DNA of 25,349 nucleotides from an uncultured Clostridium sp. (GTDB lineage Bacteria; Bacillota; Clostridia; Clostridiales; Clostridiaceae). Under the pieces are notes generated by a model that made no database searches, was not told the origin of the DNA, and saw only the letters and a program-made list of their open reading frames with translations. Shown here one piece after another: positions 15,876-23,730 of this stretch. The first letter of the stretch is position 1. Each line of letters begins with the position of its first letter. The stretch is from the NCBI GenBank assembly GCA_900543325.1, contig UQQU01000048.1, forward strand, positions 1-25,349, given 5' to 3'. The translations under genes and the position numbers were made by a program.

Positions 15876-16379
15876 ATGAAAAGAGTTATTGTTATAGGTT
15901 GTGGAGGAGCAGGAAAATCAACTTTTTCCCGTAATCTCTCTGATAAATTAGATATACCGGTATATCATTTAGATAAACTTTTCTGGAATAGAGGATGGAT
16001 TTCGACACCGCAAGATGAGTTTGATAATAAAATTCAGGAATTAGCAAATAGAGATAAATGGATAATTGATGGAAATTATATTAGAACCTTTGATATGAGA
16101 GCAGAAAGAGCAGATACAATAATTTTTATTAATATGCCAACATATGTATGTTTTTATAGGGTTATTAAGCGTAGGGTAATGTATAAAGATAAAAGCAGAC
16201 CAGATATGGCTGAAGGCTGTCCAGAAGGTATAGATTTTGAATTCTTTAAATGGGTACTTACTTATAATAAAAAAATTAGACCAAGAATATTAGAAAAATT
16301 AAAGAAATATAATGATAAAACTGTGATAATTCTCAATAGTGAAAAGGAAGTTAAAGATTTTATTGAGAAATCAGTATGA
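15876..16379 (+). CDS. Small P-loop NTPase, FlaR/adenylate-kinase-like
   Basis: Cytoplasmic kinase-like protein of 167 residues, annotated in many genomes as DNA topology modulation protein FlaR. Walker A is GCGGAGKST at 8-16. The HLDKLFW segment, the IIDGNY (lid/core) segment and IIFINMP follow the usual order of this branch. The ATG at 15876 is preferred to 15867, because the GGGGGT ribosome site (15861-15866) would touch the earlier codon. It stands 79 bases after the pepT stop with its own ribosome site. No substrate can be assigned, and the topology label rests on old genetic data, so P-loop kinase is the safe name. Confidence 0.85.
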   Translation: MKRVIVIGCGGAGKSTFSRNLSDKLDIPVYHLDKLFWNRGWISTPQDEFDNKIQELANRDKWIIDGNYIRTFDMRAERADTIIFINMPTYVCFYRVIKRRVMYKDKSRPDMAEGCPEGIDFEFFKWVLTYNKKIRPRILEKLKKYNDKTVIILNSEKEVKDFIEKSV

Positions 16380-16490
16380 AATATATTTTAAGTGTTTTAT
16401 GTTTTATAATTACAAGAGATAATTAAATTTGTCGGCTTTTTTTATTTTCAATTAAAATATTTAGATATTATAGAAAATAGGCTTTGAGTT

Positions 16491-16548
16491 ATGATATCAT
16501 CAAAGGTATGGATAAGAATTGAGATTATTTATGATATTGATAAATAAT
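16491..16548. promoter_or_regulatory. Two palindromes upstream of the flavoprotein gene
   Basis: ATGATATCAT (16491-16500) is a perfect palindrome flanked by CTTTG and CAAAG. Forty bases on, arms ATTATTTA (16524-16531) and TAAATAAT (16541-16548) surround a second ATGATAT-like core. They sit 47-104 bases before the gene start. Paired operator sites are possible; no regulator gene is adjacent. Confidence 0.35.
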
Positions 16549-16594
16549 ATAAAACTACTTACATATTAGGAAGAAACATTGGTGAGGTGCAAGA

Positions 16595-17980
16595 ATGATT
16601 AACTTTGATTATAGAGGATTAACCGGAGAAGTAATTACTAAAGAAGATTTTGAATATGAAGAAGAGAGAAAAGCTTGGAATAGGGCTATAGAAAAATATC
16701 CATTAGTAATTGTATATTGCAAAACTGAAGAGGATATCAGAAATGCAATAATATTTGCTAAAACTAATTCGCTTTCAATAAGAATAAGAAGTGGACGTCA
16801 TCATTATGAAGGATATTCTACAGGAAATGATATAGTAGTTATTGATGTTAGTAAAATGAATAAAGTTTATATAGATGAACAAAATGAAATAGTAAAAGTT
16901 CAAGGTGGAACTCGAAACAGAGAACTTTATGAAGCAACAGGAAAAAAAGGATATCCATTTCCAGGAGGAGGTTGTCCGACCGTTGGAGTAGTAGCCTTCA
17001 CTTTAGGTGGGGGATGGGGATATTCATCCAGACTTTTAGGGTTAGGTTGTGACAGATTAGTAGAAGCTGAATTGATAGATAGTAATGGAAACTTAATAGT
17101 TTGTAATGAAGATGTAAATGAAGATTTATTTTGGGCTTTAAGGGGCTGTGGTGGAGGAAACTTTGGTGTAGTTACCTCTATGACTTTTAATTTACCACCT
17201 AAAATAGATATGGCAACATTGGTTAATATTGATTTTACTAATATTGACTTTGAAGAAAATATTAATCTTATAGAAGCTTGGCAAGAAAAATATAAAGTTT
17301 TAGATAAAAGGGCTAATTTTAAAATGGCTATTTATAACTCAACTGAAAAGGGTAGGGGAGTAAAAATAGTTGGATTAGTTTATGGAGATAAAAAGTTAGC
17401 TAATGAGATTTTAAAACCTATAAAAGATATTGTTAGTTCAGGAAGTTATAGTTTAGAGTATATGACTGTTCTAGAAGCTAATAGAATAATACAAGATAGT
17501 CACCCAGAATATGAAAAGTATAAGAGTTCGGGAAATTTTGTATATAGAGATTATACTAGAGAAGAAATTATAGAGCTTTTAAATATAATAGAAGAAAGAG
17601 CTGAGGGAGCTGTTTATACTGCAATTACATTTTATGGTCTAGGTGGAGTTATAAAGGATGTTAAGAGGGATAGTACAGCATTTTATCATAGAGATGCAAG
17701 ATTTATATTAGGCTTCCAGTCAGTATGGGAAGATGCTAAATATGCACAAATAAATAGAAGATGGTTAGTAGAAAATTTAAAGTACATAAAGTCTATAACA
17801 AAAGGATCCTTTGTTAATTTTCCATGTGCAGAAATAGATAATTATGAAGAAGAGTATTATGGAGAAAATTCAAAATTATTAAAGAGAATAAAAGAAAAAT
17901 ATGATAAAGATGATTTCTTTAATTTTGAACAAGATATTAGAATTGAAAAGAGATTATGGTATAATATTTTAGTTGAGTAG
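16595..17980 (+). CDS. FAD-linked oxidoreductase, berberine-bridge-enzyme type
   Basis: 461-residue flavoprotein with a PCMH-type FAD domain (about 35-205) and a C-terminal BBE segment (about 405-455, ending FNFEQDI). Both residues that bind FAD covalently in BBE-like enzymes are present: H69 in RSGRHHYEG and C127 in GGGCPTVGV, so a bicovalent flavin is expected. LGGGWGYSSR and GGGNFGVVT complete the FAD fold. No signal peptide is visible, so it is probably cytoplasmic. GGTGAGGTG precedes the ATG. It is a single gene; the substrate (sugar, alcohol or other) is unknown. Such enzymes usually pass electrons to oxygen, which is odd in an anaerobe; another acceptor may be used. Confidence 0.9.
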   Translation: MINFDYRGLTGEVITKEDFEYEEERKAWNRAIEKYPLVIVYCKTEEDIRNAIIFAKTNSLSIRIRSGRHHYEGYSTGNDIVVIDVSKMNKVYIDEQNEIVKVQGGTRNRELYEATGKKGYPFPGGGCPTVGVVAFTLGGGWGYSSRLLGLGCDRLVEAELIDSNGNLIVCNEDVNEDLFWALRGCGGGNFGVVTSMTFNLPPKIDMATLVNIDFTNIDFEENINLIEAWQEKYKVLDKRANFKMAIYNSTEKGRGVKIVGLVYGDKKLANEILKPIKDIVSSGSYSLEYMTVLEANRIIQDSHPEYEKYKSSGNFVYRDYTREEIIELLNIIEERAEGAVYTAITFYGLGGVIKDVKRDSTAFYHRDARFILGFQSVWEDAKYAQINRRWLVENLKYIKSITKGSFVNFPCAEIDNYEEEYYGENSKLLKRIKEKYDKDDFFNFEQDIRIEKRLWYNILVE

Positions 17981-18054
17981 GTGGATTTGTTTTTTTATAG
18001 ACAAGTTATATTTCTTAATTAACATAAGATAAAAGTTAAAAATATGTATTAGAA

Positions 18055-18090
18055 AAGTAGGCTATTTTTAAATAGCCTACTTCATTTTTA
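18055..18090. terminator. Terminator between flavoprotein and YmaF-type genes
   Basis: Thirteen-base arms (18055-18067 and 18070-18082; AAGTAGGCTATTT and its complement) with a 2-base centre, followed by CATTTTT. It lies between convergent genes and may serve both. Confidence 0.8.
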
Positions 18091-18134
18091 TAAATTTTAT
18101 TTTGTTATTTTATTACATATATTGGTAATAGTAA

Positions 18135-18527
18135 CTAACAATCAGAATCATCTTCGTCTACTGTAGGTGATGCTATTAAAGTTGCAAAAACATATTCATG
18201 ACGATGACCATCTCTAACAGTAGTATAACCTTCTACAAAATGGACATGTTTTCCATCTCCAACATCTATTGCAGGTCCAGTAGTATCACAAATTTCATGA
18301 TGATGATCTAGAAAATCTGTATTAGTGGCTAATTTGTGAACATGAGAATTACCTCTTCTTATAGCTTCTCCTGTAACTCCAGCGAAACGATGGTTGTGTC
18401 TGTCTTCATCTTCCTCTGCAAACATTGTTGAACCTTGGTATTCATGAACGTGAGTTTGTTGCCTCTTGTTTCTAGATTTATTAGAATTTTCATAATCATA
18501 TTGATTATTATTACAGTTAGATATCAT
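18135..18527 (-). CDS. YmaF-family histidine-rich protein
   Basis: 130 residues from the ATG at 18527, chosen because GAGGAGT sits 9 bases upstream; the earlier ATG at 18545 overlaps that ribosome site. Six HxH motifs recur every 13-19 residues (near 26, 44, 62, 75, 94 and 108), each followed by a short beta-like stretch such as HEYQGST, HRFAGVTG and HFVEGYTT. The repeats suggest a beta structure displaying histidine pairs, able to bind metal. N-terminus is polar with many Asn, and the C-terminus is acidic (VDEDDSDC). No signal or membrane segment. The function of YmaF proteins is not known to me; metal binding is inference. Confidence 0.8.
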   Translation of the reverse strand: MISNCNNNQYDYENSNKSRNKRQQTHVHEYQGSTMFAEEDEDRHNHRFAGVTGEAIRRGNSHVHKLATNTDFLDHHHEICDTTGPAIDVGDGKHVHFVEGYTTVRDGHRHEYVFATLIASPTVDEDDSDC

Positions 18528-18602
18528 AATAATATTACTCCTCATTTGTTTTTATAGTATATACTATGAATTTCAGAGAAAGTTGACATAGTTTTTTTAT
18601 TA

Positions 18603-19730
18603 TTAATTTAAAATTTTTTTCCAATTAGCAAGGAATTCAATAATGCTTTCTAAATCAGGGCTTTTAGAATTTCTTACATAATATCCAGAGGTTGCTGTTC
18701 CAAGGACTAATGAAAGTTGTACAGAAAGGCCAAGTACTTGTCCAAAACAAAAGCCTGCATTAAAGTTATCGCCAGCTCCTGTAGTCAATTTAGGGTTTGG
18801 TTCATATGGACCCAATGTATGATAAAGTTTGCTATCACATACTGCATAAGCTTCTTTAATAGGATGAACAACTAAACAATAAATATCTAATTTTTTTGCT
18901 ATTGATTTAACTAAAATATCTAAGGTTAGTTTATTAGATGGTGATGAAATATCTAAAATTTCACCAATTTCATAAGCTTCTTTCTCATTAAGGCCTAGAA
19001 TTACTTTAAATTTACTAGAGAATTTTTTTATTACAGAAAGAGCTTCTAATATATCATTTTTTAATCTATTTTCAGGGTCAGCTAAATCAAAGAATATATA
19101 TTTATCACAATTATCATTTAGATTAGGTATAATTTCTTCTATTAAACCATTCCAAATTTCAGTCATATAAGGAAGCATTGTCCAGTTTTCTAATCCTACT
19201 AACTTTGCATCAGAGAAAAGTGAAATAAGTTTTTTTACTCCAATTTTTTCTTTGATTTTATTCCAATTAACATCTTTTAGACATTCGCGTTTTCCAATCA
19301 TAAGTTTTCCGTCTAAAAATTCAACAGCGTCTGTAAGACCAGGATTTGATATATTTATAATTGTAGATTTTTTACTCATTTCATTAAAGACAGGATTAAT
19401 GGAATCTTCTCCAACAGCACCTATGTAGGTTACATCTAAATTATAATTTGATAATGCATTACTCATAATTGGACCATTACCACCAAGTTTATTTTGTATT
19501 GGAATAAATTCAATATTAGCACTTAAACCAGCTGCTTTAGAAATGAATTCACCGAACTCTTTAAGAGTTTCCATTCTTACATAATTATTGGCATCAGTTC
19601 TAGTTTTAACAACATGAAGAATTTGATCAACAAATCCATCAAATCCCATTACAGCTTTAATACTTGTATTTTGATATTTTCTTAAAAAATTTATTAAATA
19701 ATTAATATCATTTATTAAATTTTCTTTCAT
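18603..19730 (-). CDS. PfkB-family carbohydrate kinase, substrate unknown
   Basis: 375-residue cytoplasmic kinase of the ribokinase/PfkB superfamily. The N-terminal GFDGFVDQI and the substrate-loop GGNGPIMSNAL are typical, and the ATP/anion-hole motif TTGAGDNFNAG is at 316-326 with catalytic D321. The sequence is longer than ribokinase (about 300) because of inserts around 140-215. GGAGG lies about 9 bases before the ATG. It is a single gene upstream of the YmaF-type gene on the same strand, 57 bases from its stop to the next ribosome-site region. PfkB members phosphorylate sugars, nucleosides or cofactors, and no neighbour narrows this one. Confidence 0.85.
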   Translation of the reverse strand: MKENLINDINYLINFLRKYQNTSIKAVMGFDGFVDQILHVVKTRTDANNYVRMETLKEFGEFISKAAGLSANIEFIPIQNKLGGNGPIMSNALSNYNLDVTYIGAVGEDSINPVFNEMSKKSTIINISNPGLTDAVEFLDGKLMIGKRECLKDVNWNKIKEKIGVKKLISLFSDAKLVGLENWTMLPYMTEIWNGLIEEIIPNLNDNCDKYIFFDLADPENRLKNDILEALSVIKKFSSKFKVILGLNEKEAYEIGEILDISSPSNKLTLDILVKSIAKKLDIYCLVVHPIKEAYAVCDSKLYHTLGPYEPNPKLTTGAGDNFNAGFCFGQVLGLSVQLSLVLGTATSGYYVRNSKSPDLESIIEFLANWKKILN

Positions 19731-19814
19731 TATAATATCCTCCTATATTATATATTTAAAAAGTTTAAACAATTTCATAATATATATACGGTTAATTTAT
19801 ATTAAATATGTCAG

Positions 19815-19843
19815 TATTTTTTATAATTAATAAGTGATATAAT
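19815..19843 (+). promoter_or_regulatory. Extended -10 promoter for the BRCT gene
   Basis: TGATATAAT (19835-19843) is a full TGn-TATAAT extended -10. The -35 (TATTTT at 19815-19820, 17-base spacer) is poor, which extended -10 promoters tolerate. The leader to the start at 19933 would be about 83 bases. Confidence 0.45.
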
Positions 19844-19932
19844 AGAAATTAAATATTTTTGTAATATATGATGATAATGATATTAACAAATGATAAATGA
19901 AGAGTTATTTTTAGTTGAGGAATGATATATAA

Positions 19933-20517
19933 ATGCAAGAAAGAATAGACTATAAAAATTTTAATTTTCAATTAGCAAGAGAAGTATTGGGGGGAAAAAA
20001 TATAGTATTTACAGGAAGGGGATTTTTAGTCAGAGGAGAGTTAATGCGACTAGCAAGACAAGCAGGAGCTAACGTAGATAGTGTAGTAACTAAAAAGTGT
20101 GATATTTTAATTGTTGGTGAAAAACCTGGAAGCAAGTTAAGAAAAGCAAAAGTTTTGGGATGTGATATAATTACAATTTCTGACTTCAGGGATATATTGC
20201 AAGGGAAAGTTAAAAAAGATGAAATTGAAATAGATGATTCATTGAATATAGACTTAGGCAATGAAGAAAGAGAAATACTGAATATTTTAAGAAAAAATAT
20301 TACATTACTTATAGATAATGATGCAGCTAGAGAAAGAGTAATTAGAAATATAAAATTAAATGGAGGAAGTATAGTAAATAATATAGATGAAAATACAGAT
20401 ATATTAGTTTATCAGCCAAGTTCAGAAGTTAATGAAATATTAGACATGGCAAGAAGATTAAATATAGAAGTATTAACTTTAGGTGAATTTAATAGGCGAC
20501 TTATTATGAATAGATAA
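19933..20517 (+). CDS. Stand-alone tandem-BRCT protein
   Basis: 194 residues with no enzyme domain. The first BRCT domain (about 20-92) is clear: GGKNIVFTGRGF, LARQAGANV, KKCDILIVGEKPGSKLRKA and IITISDF, close to the BRCT of bacterial DNA ligase. The GSK in GEKPGSKLRKA is the usual phosphate-pocket-type segment. The second (about 118-190) is weaker: ITLLID, IKLNGGSIV, ENTDILVYQPS and IEVLTLGEF. In bacteria BRCT is normally fused to ligase or DnaQ-type exonuclease; a separate two-domain protein suggests an adaptor binding DNA ends or phosphorylated partners. The start has only a modest ribosome site (GAGGA, 11 bases). The PHP gene follows 41 bases downstream. Confidence 0.85.
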   Translation: MQERIDYKNFNFQLAREVLGGKNIVFTGRGFLVRGELMRLARQAGANVDSVVTKKCDILIVGEKPGSKLRKAKVLGCDIITISDFRDILQGKVKKDEIEIDDSLNIDLGNEEREILNILRKNITLLIDNDAARERVIRNIKLNGGSIVNNIDENTDILVYQPSSEVNEILDMARRLNIEVLTLGEFNRRLIMNR

Positions 20518-20558
20518 GTTTATTATATATTTATATAAAAGCAATTAGGAGGGGTATT

Positions 20559-21353
20559 ATGAATAAAATGAGAGATGGACACGTTCATAGTCATTATTGT
20601 CCTCATGGAAGTAATGATGGATTTGAAAAGTATTTAGAAAAAGCTATTAATATGGGAATTAAAGAAATAACATTTACAGAGCATATGACAATGCCTGAAG
20701 ATATAGTAATAGAAGGTATGGGCGATGATTTTTTAGAGACTGTTTCTCCTAGTATTGAAAATATTGAAAAATATATTAAAGAAGCAAAATATTATAAAGA
20801 TAAATATAAAGATAAAATCAAGATAAATATAGGTTTAGAAGTAGATTATTTGGATGGATATGAAGAGTTTACTACAAAAATGCTCGATAAGTATGGAGAA
20901 TTTTTAGATGATGCAATTTTATCAACCCATATTGGTATTTATGATGGTAAGTATTATTGTTTTGATTGTATAGAATCTTTTGAAGCACTATTAAAAAGGG
21001 TGGGAACTCTAGAAAAAATATATAGTTTATATTATAATACAGTATTGAAATCAATAAAAAGTAATTTAGGAAAATTTAAGCCTAAAAGGATAGGCCATCC
21101 AACTCTTATTAGGATATTTAATAAAAAGTATCCAATTGATTATTCTAATAAAAAGTTATTTCAAGAAATTATAGATGAAATAAATGAAAGAAATTATGAA
21201 ATTGATTATAATACAGCAGGTTTAAGAAAAGAGTTTTGTGGAGAGACATATCCTAGTGGAGAATTTTACGAAATAGCAATAAAGAATAATGTAAAAATGG
21301 TTTACGGTTCAGATTCACATTTTGCAAAGGATGTAGGTTTCAATTTTAAATAA
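20559..21353 (+). CDS. PHP-family phosphatase, histidinol-phosphatase-like (HisJ/HisK)
   Basis: 264-residue metal-dependent phosphoesterase of the PHP family. Metal-binding motifs occur in order: DGHVHSH (6-12), TFTEHM, GLEVDYLD, STHIG, GHPTL and GSDSH near the end. This set fits HisJ-type histidinol phosphatase, the last-but-one step of histidine synthesis. GGAGGGG precedes the ATG. No his genes are nearby; it lies between a BRCT protein and a GerMN lipoprotein, so a different phosphate substrate is possible. The protein stops soon after DVGFNF, so its C-terminal helix may be shorter than usual. A lipoprotein gene follows at 26 bases. Confidence 0.85.
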   Translation: MNKMRDGHVHSHYCPHGSNDGFEKYLEKAINMGIKEITFTEHMTMPEDIVIEGMGDDFLETVSPSIENIEKYIKEAKYYKDKYKDKIKINIGLEVDYLDGYEEFTTKMLDKYGEFLDDAILSTHIGIYDGKYYCFDCIESFEALLKRVGTLEKIYSLYYNTVLKSIKSNLGKFKPKRIGHPTLIRIFNKKYPIDYSNKKLFQEIIDEINERNYEIDYNTAGLRKEFCGETYPSGEFYEIAIKNNVKMVYGSDSHFAKDVGFNFK

Positions 21354-21379
21354 GAAGATAGACAGCTTGGAGGAAGATT

Positions 21380-22015
21380 ATGAGAAGTATAAGGTTGAGA
21401 AAAATATTAGCATGTATAGTAATATCTTGTGTTGCATTTGGAGCAGTAGGATGTGCAGATAAAAATACAGATCCGGAGAATAATTCTAATATTGTATCAG
21501 AAAATTTAGATAATCAACAATCTAATGATAATCAAGAAGAAGATATTGTAGATAATCAAGAATCAATAAAAACTATAGAATTGTTATTGTATTCAAAGGA
21601 TGTAAATACAGATGAACAAGTAATTGTAGGAGAAGTTGAAGTAAATGAAGATTTATCATTAGAAGAAAAGATAGAAAAATTATCAAAGGAATTAAGTGAA
21701 AAAGTTTTTGATAATTTACCAATTGAATTTGTTAAAATTAATGATATAGAAGGAAAGAAAATAGCTTTATTTAATTTAGACGAATTAGGTAATAATGCTA
21801 AAGATATTACTTTTGATAAATATGAAGGAATAAATTGGATTAATAATTATTTCGCTGGTTCTGCAGGAGGAAGTGTAACTGAATATACGTTGATAACAAC
21901 ATTATTACAAAAAAATTATACTGGTGAGTGGATAGATGGTATAGAATTTACTTATAAAAATTCTAAAATAGAATTTGATCATGTTCCAGCTCTTGGAGAA
22001 ATTACTTATAGATAA
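21380..22015 (+). CDS. GerMN-domain lipoprotein
   Basis: 211 residues. A basic start and hydrophobic stretch end in the lipobox AVGC, with lipidated C25, so it is anchored to the outer face of the membrane. A low-complexity N/D/Q/E linker (about 28-62) leads into a GerMN domain (about 65-205) with VGEVEVNEDLSLEEKIEKL, FDNLPIEFVKI and NYFAGSAGGSVTEYTLITTLLQ. GerMN domains occur in the germination and sporulation protein GerM and in lipoproteins of envelope function. TTGGAGGAAG precedes the ATG. It is third in the probable BRCT-PHP-GerMN operon, followed by a terminator. Ligand and role are unknown. Confidence 0.85.
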   Translation: MRSIRLRKILACIVISCVAFGAVGCADKNTDPENNSNIVSENLDNQQSNDNQEEDIVDNQESIKTIELLLYSKDVNTDEQVIVGEVEVNEDLSLEEKIEKLSKELSEKVFDNLPIEFVKINDIEGKKIALFNLDELGNNAKDITFDKYEGINWINNYFAGSAGGSVTEYTLITTLLQKNYTGEWIDGIEFTYKNSKIEFDHVPALGEITYR

Positions 22016-22046
22016 TAATAGATTAAAAAATTATATAAGTTATATA

Positions 22047-22127
22047 TAGTAGGTATGTCAAAGAAAAATTGACTTACCTACTATTGTTTAATAAGAGAAA
22101 GTAATCAAATAGTTGCTTTTATTTTAT
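22047..22127 (+). terminator. Terminator region after the GerMN gene
   Basis: The main hairpin has 15-base arms (22047-22061 and 22069-22083; TAGTAGGTATGTCAA against its complement with one mismatch) and a weak TTGTTT tail. A second small stem, AAAGTAA (22098-22104) with TTGCTTT (22113-22119), is followed by TATTTT and may be the stronger stop. Confidence 0.65.
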
Positions 22128-22174
22128 AATTTAAGTAAAATTGATTTTGTTATTAAAAATATGAGGTGATAATT

Positions 22175-23047
22175 ATGAGTAGTATAGCAGGTCATGGATG
22201 CGAAAGAATAGTTCCAGAAGAAGCTAAAAAAACTCTTGAGGAAATAGAAAGAAGTATAGTTAAGAGATACAGAAAACCAATTTGGTCTAAGTTTATAAAA
22301 GCTGTTAAGGACTATCAGCTTATTGAAGAGGGAGATAGAATAGCTGTTGCAATATCAGGAGGTAAAGATTCTTTACTTATGGCAAAGTTATTTCAAGAGT
22401 TAAAAAAGCATGGTCAAGTAAACTTTGAAGTTGAGTTTATAGCAATGGATCCTGGATATCATCCACAAATTAAAGATTTACTTATAGAAAATTGTGAACA
22501 CTTAAATATTCCAGTACATATATATGAATCAAAAATATTTGAAATAATTGATGAAAAAGCAAAGGATTATCCTTGTTATCTTTGTGCAAGAATGAGAAGA
22601 GGTTCATTATATAATAAAGCAAGAGAACTTGGATGTAATAAGTTAGCACTTGGACATCACTATAATGATGTAATAGAAACTACAATGTTAAATGTACTTT
22701 ATGCAGGAAACTTTAAAACAATGTTACCTAAATTAAGGGCTGATAACTTTGAGGGAATAGAGTTAATTAGACCTCTTTATTATATAGAAGAAGAAGCTAT
22801 TAAGAGATTTATTAAGTATACAGGGCTTTGGCCATTAAATTGTGCATGTATGGTGGCAGCAGAAAAAATAGGTAATAAGAGACATGAAATTAAAGCTTTA
22901 ATTGCAGAATTAAAGAAGAATTTTAATGATGTTGATAAATCAATATTTAAGTCAGCTGCAAATGTAAATATGAATTCAATTTTAGGATGGGAAAAGGATG
23001 GAGAAAAATATTCATTTTTAGACCCTGATACTCCAAAAAATAAATAA
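22175..23047 (+). CDS. TtcA-family PP-loop ATPase, second copy
   Basis: 290-residue paralogue of the protein at 3826-4566. The ATG at 22175 is chosen because GAGGTGAT ends 5 bases upstream; a GTG at 22166 overlaps that site. PP-loop SGGKDS is at 61-66, CxxC at C134/C137 (CYLC), LGHHYND at 159-165, and a cysteine pair C223/C225 (NCACMVAAEKIG) where the third cluster ligand of TtcA is expected. An extra N-terminal 50 residues include HGCE. TtcA enzymes thiolate C32 of tRNA. The different third-cysteine region suggests this copy and the first act on different substrates or partners. It is probably monocistronic. Confidence 0.85.
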   Translation: MSSIAGHGCERIVPEEAKKTLEEIERSIVKRYRKPIWSKFIKAVKDYQLIEEGDRIAVAISGGKDSLLMAKLFQELKKHGQVNFEVEFIAMDPGYHPQIKDLLIENCEHLNIPVHIYESKIFEIIDEKAKDYPCYLCARMRRGSLYNKARELGCNKLALGHHYNDVIETTMLNVLYAGNFKTMLPKLRADNFEGIELIRPLYYIEEEAIKRFIKYTGLWPLNCACMVAAEKIGNKRHEIKALIAELKKNFNDVDKSIFKSAANVNMNSILGWEKDGEKYSFLDPDTPKNK

Positions 23048-23134
23048 TAAGTATTATAGACCATATATTTTGGTGAGAATAAAACAAGCCATCTTGCTAA
23101 TACTAAATATATAGTATTTAGTGGAGGTGATATT

Positions 23135-23245
23135 ATGGCTAAAAAAGGTCAAAGAGCAACTTGGGAAAATGATCATTTTAAAGGTCCCCAAAAACCTATG
23201 GCGGCAAGAGTGCCGGAAGTAAATAAGGTTGGAAAGAATAAATAG
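23135..23245 (+). CDS. Small basic protein of 36 residues
   Basis: Begins MAKKGQRATWENDHFKG and ends VNKVGKNK: basic, proline-containing, no hydrophobic segment. GTGGAGGTGAT lies 6-7 bases before the ATG, one of the best ribosome sites in the window, and a long hairpin terminator follows. It is not recognised as a named family. Translation is well supported by the signals; function is unknown, and binding to RNA or ribosomes would only be a guess from charge. Confidence 0.7.
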   Translation: MAKKGQRATWENDHFKGPQKPMAARVPEVNKVGKNK

Positions 23246-23275
23246 ATATAAATTATAATAAAAAATAAATTTATG

Positions 23276-23320
23276 AATTAAGCTAAAGTACATAAATTAT
23301 GTATTTTAGCTTAATTTTAT
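23276..23320 (+). terminator. Terminator after the 36-residue basic protein gene
   Basis: About 19-base arms (from 23276 and ending 23316) pair with one G-U wobble around a 3-base loop, and TTTTAT follows. The arms include AATTAAGCTAAA and TTTAGCTTAATT-type halves. It separates the small gene from the DUF4250 gene. Confidence 0.8.
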
Positions 23321-23364
23321 ATGTTACAATTATTAAAGAAATAAATATAAAAATGGAGGAAATA

Positions 23365-23553
23365 ATGGATAGAGAAGTATTATTAAAAATGGATCCTAAT
23401 ATATTAGTAAGTATGGTTAACATGAAGCTTAGAGATTTTTATTCTAATTTAGACAGTTATTGTGAAGATATGGATATTAGCAGAAGTATAATAGAAGAAA
23501 AATTAGAGAATGCTGGGTATAAATATCATAGTGATATAAATCAATTTAAGTAA
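23365..23553 (+). CDS. DUF4250 domain protein
   Basis: 62 residues from the ATG at 23365, with GGAGG 7-8 bases upstream; a longer frame starting inside the preceding terminator is unlikely. The sequence matches the DUF4250 pattern: MDPNILVSMVNMKLRDFY, then LDSYCEDMDIS, IIEEKL and the closing GYKYHSDINQF. This is a small soluble helical protein common in Clostridia, function unknown. It has no cysteines beyond C32 and no membrane segment. Confidence 0.85.
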   Translation: MDREVLLKMDPNILVSMVNMKLRDFYSNLDSYCEDMDISRSIIEEKLENAGYKYHSDINQFK

Positions 23554-23619
23554 TTTACTAATTTATTATGGTAATGTATAATTATACTAAAAACATTGGG
23601 TGTAAGTAGAGGGAAGACA

Positions 23620-23730
23620 ATGAAGATAAAAAAGATAGGAAAATTAGCAGTTGTATTAGCTGCATCAACTGCGTTAGTTGCAACTTTAATAAATGATAAA
23701 AAGAATAAAGAAAATACTAAAGATAATTAA
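23620..23730 (+). CDS. Small single-span membrane protein, 36 residues
   Basis: Starts MKIKKIGKLAVVLAAST, with a hydrophobic stretch (about 9-24) after a basic end and a charged tail (NDKKNKENTKDN). AGAGGGA lies 6-8 bases before the ATG. It could be a membrane-anchored small protein or a secreted peptide with an uncleaved signal. No family is recognised. It lies in a stretch with no other gene between DUF4250 and the MATE exporter. Confidence 0.55.
   Translation: MKIKKIGKLAVVLAASTALVATLINDKKNKENTKDN

Noticed and set aside
19968..20261. Minus-strand frame opposite the BRCT gene
   Set aside because: Complement of the strongly BRCT-like frame; no ribosome site or family features.
20872..21054. 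Minus-strand frame opposite the PHP gene
   Set aside because: Short antisense frame within a gene whose metal motifs are all in the plus frame.
22780..23293. Two minus-strand frames across the end of the second TtcA-like gene and the 36-residue gene
   Set aside because: One is antisense to TtcA; the other covers the small plus-strand gene with its excellent ribosome site, and neither has its own start signals.
23299..23364. N-terminal extension of the DUF4250 protein
   Set aside because: These codons lie in the terminator hairpin and just after it; the internal ATG at 23365 has the ribosome site and gives the family length.
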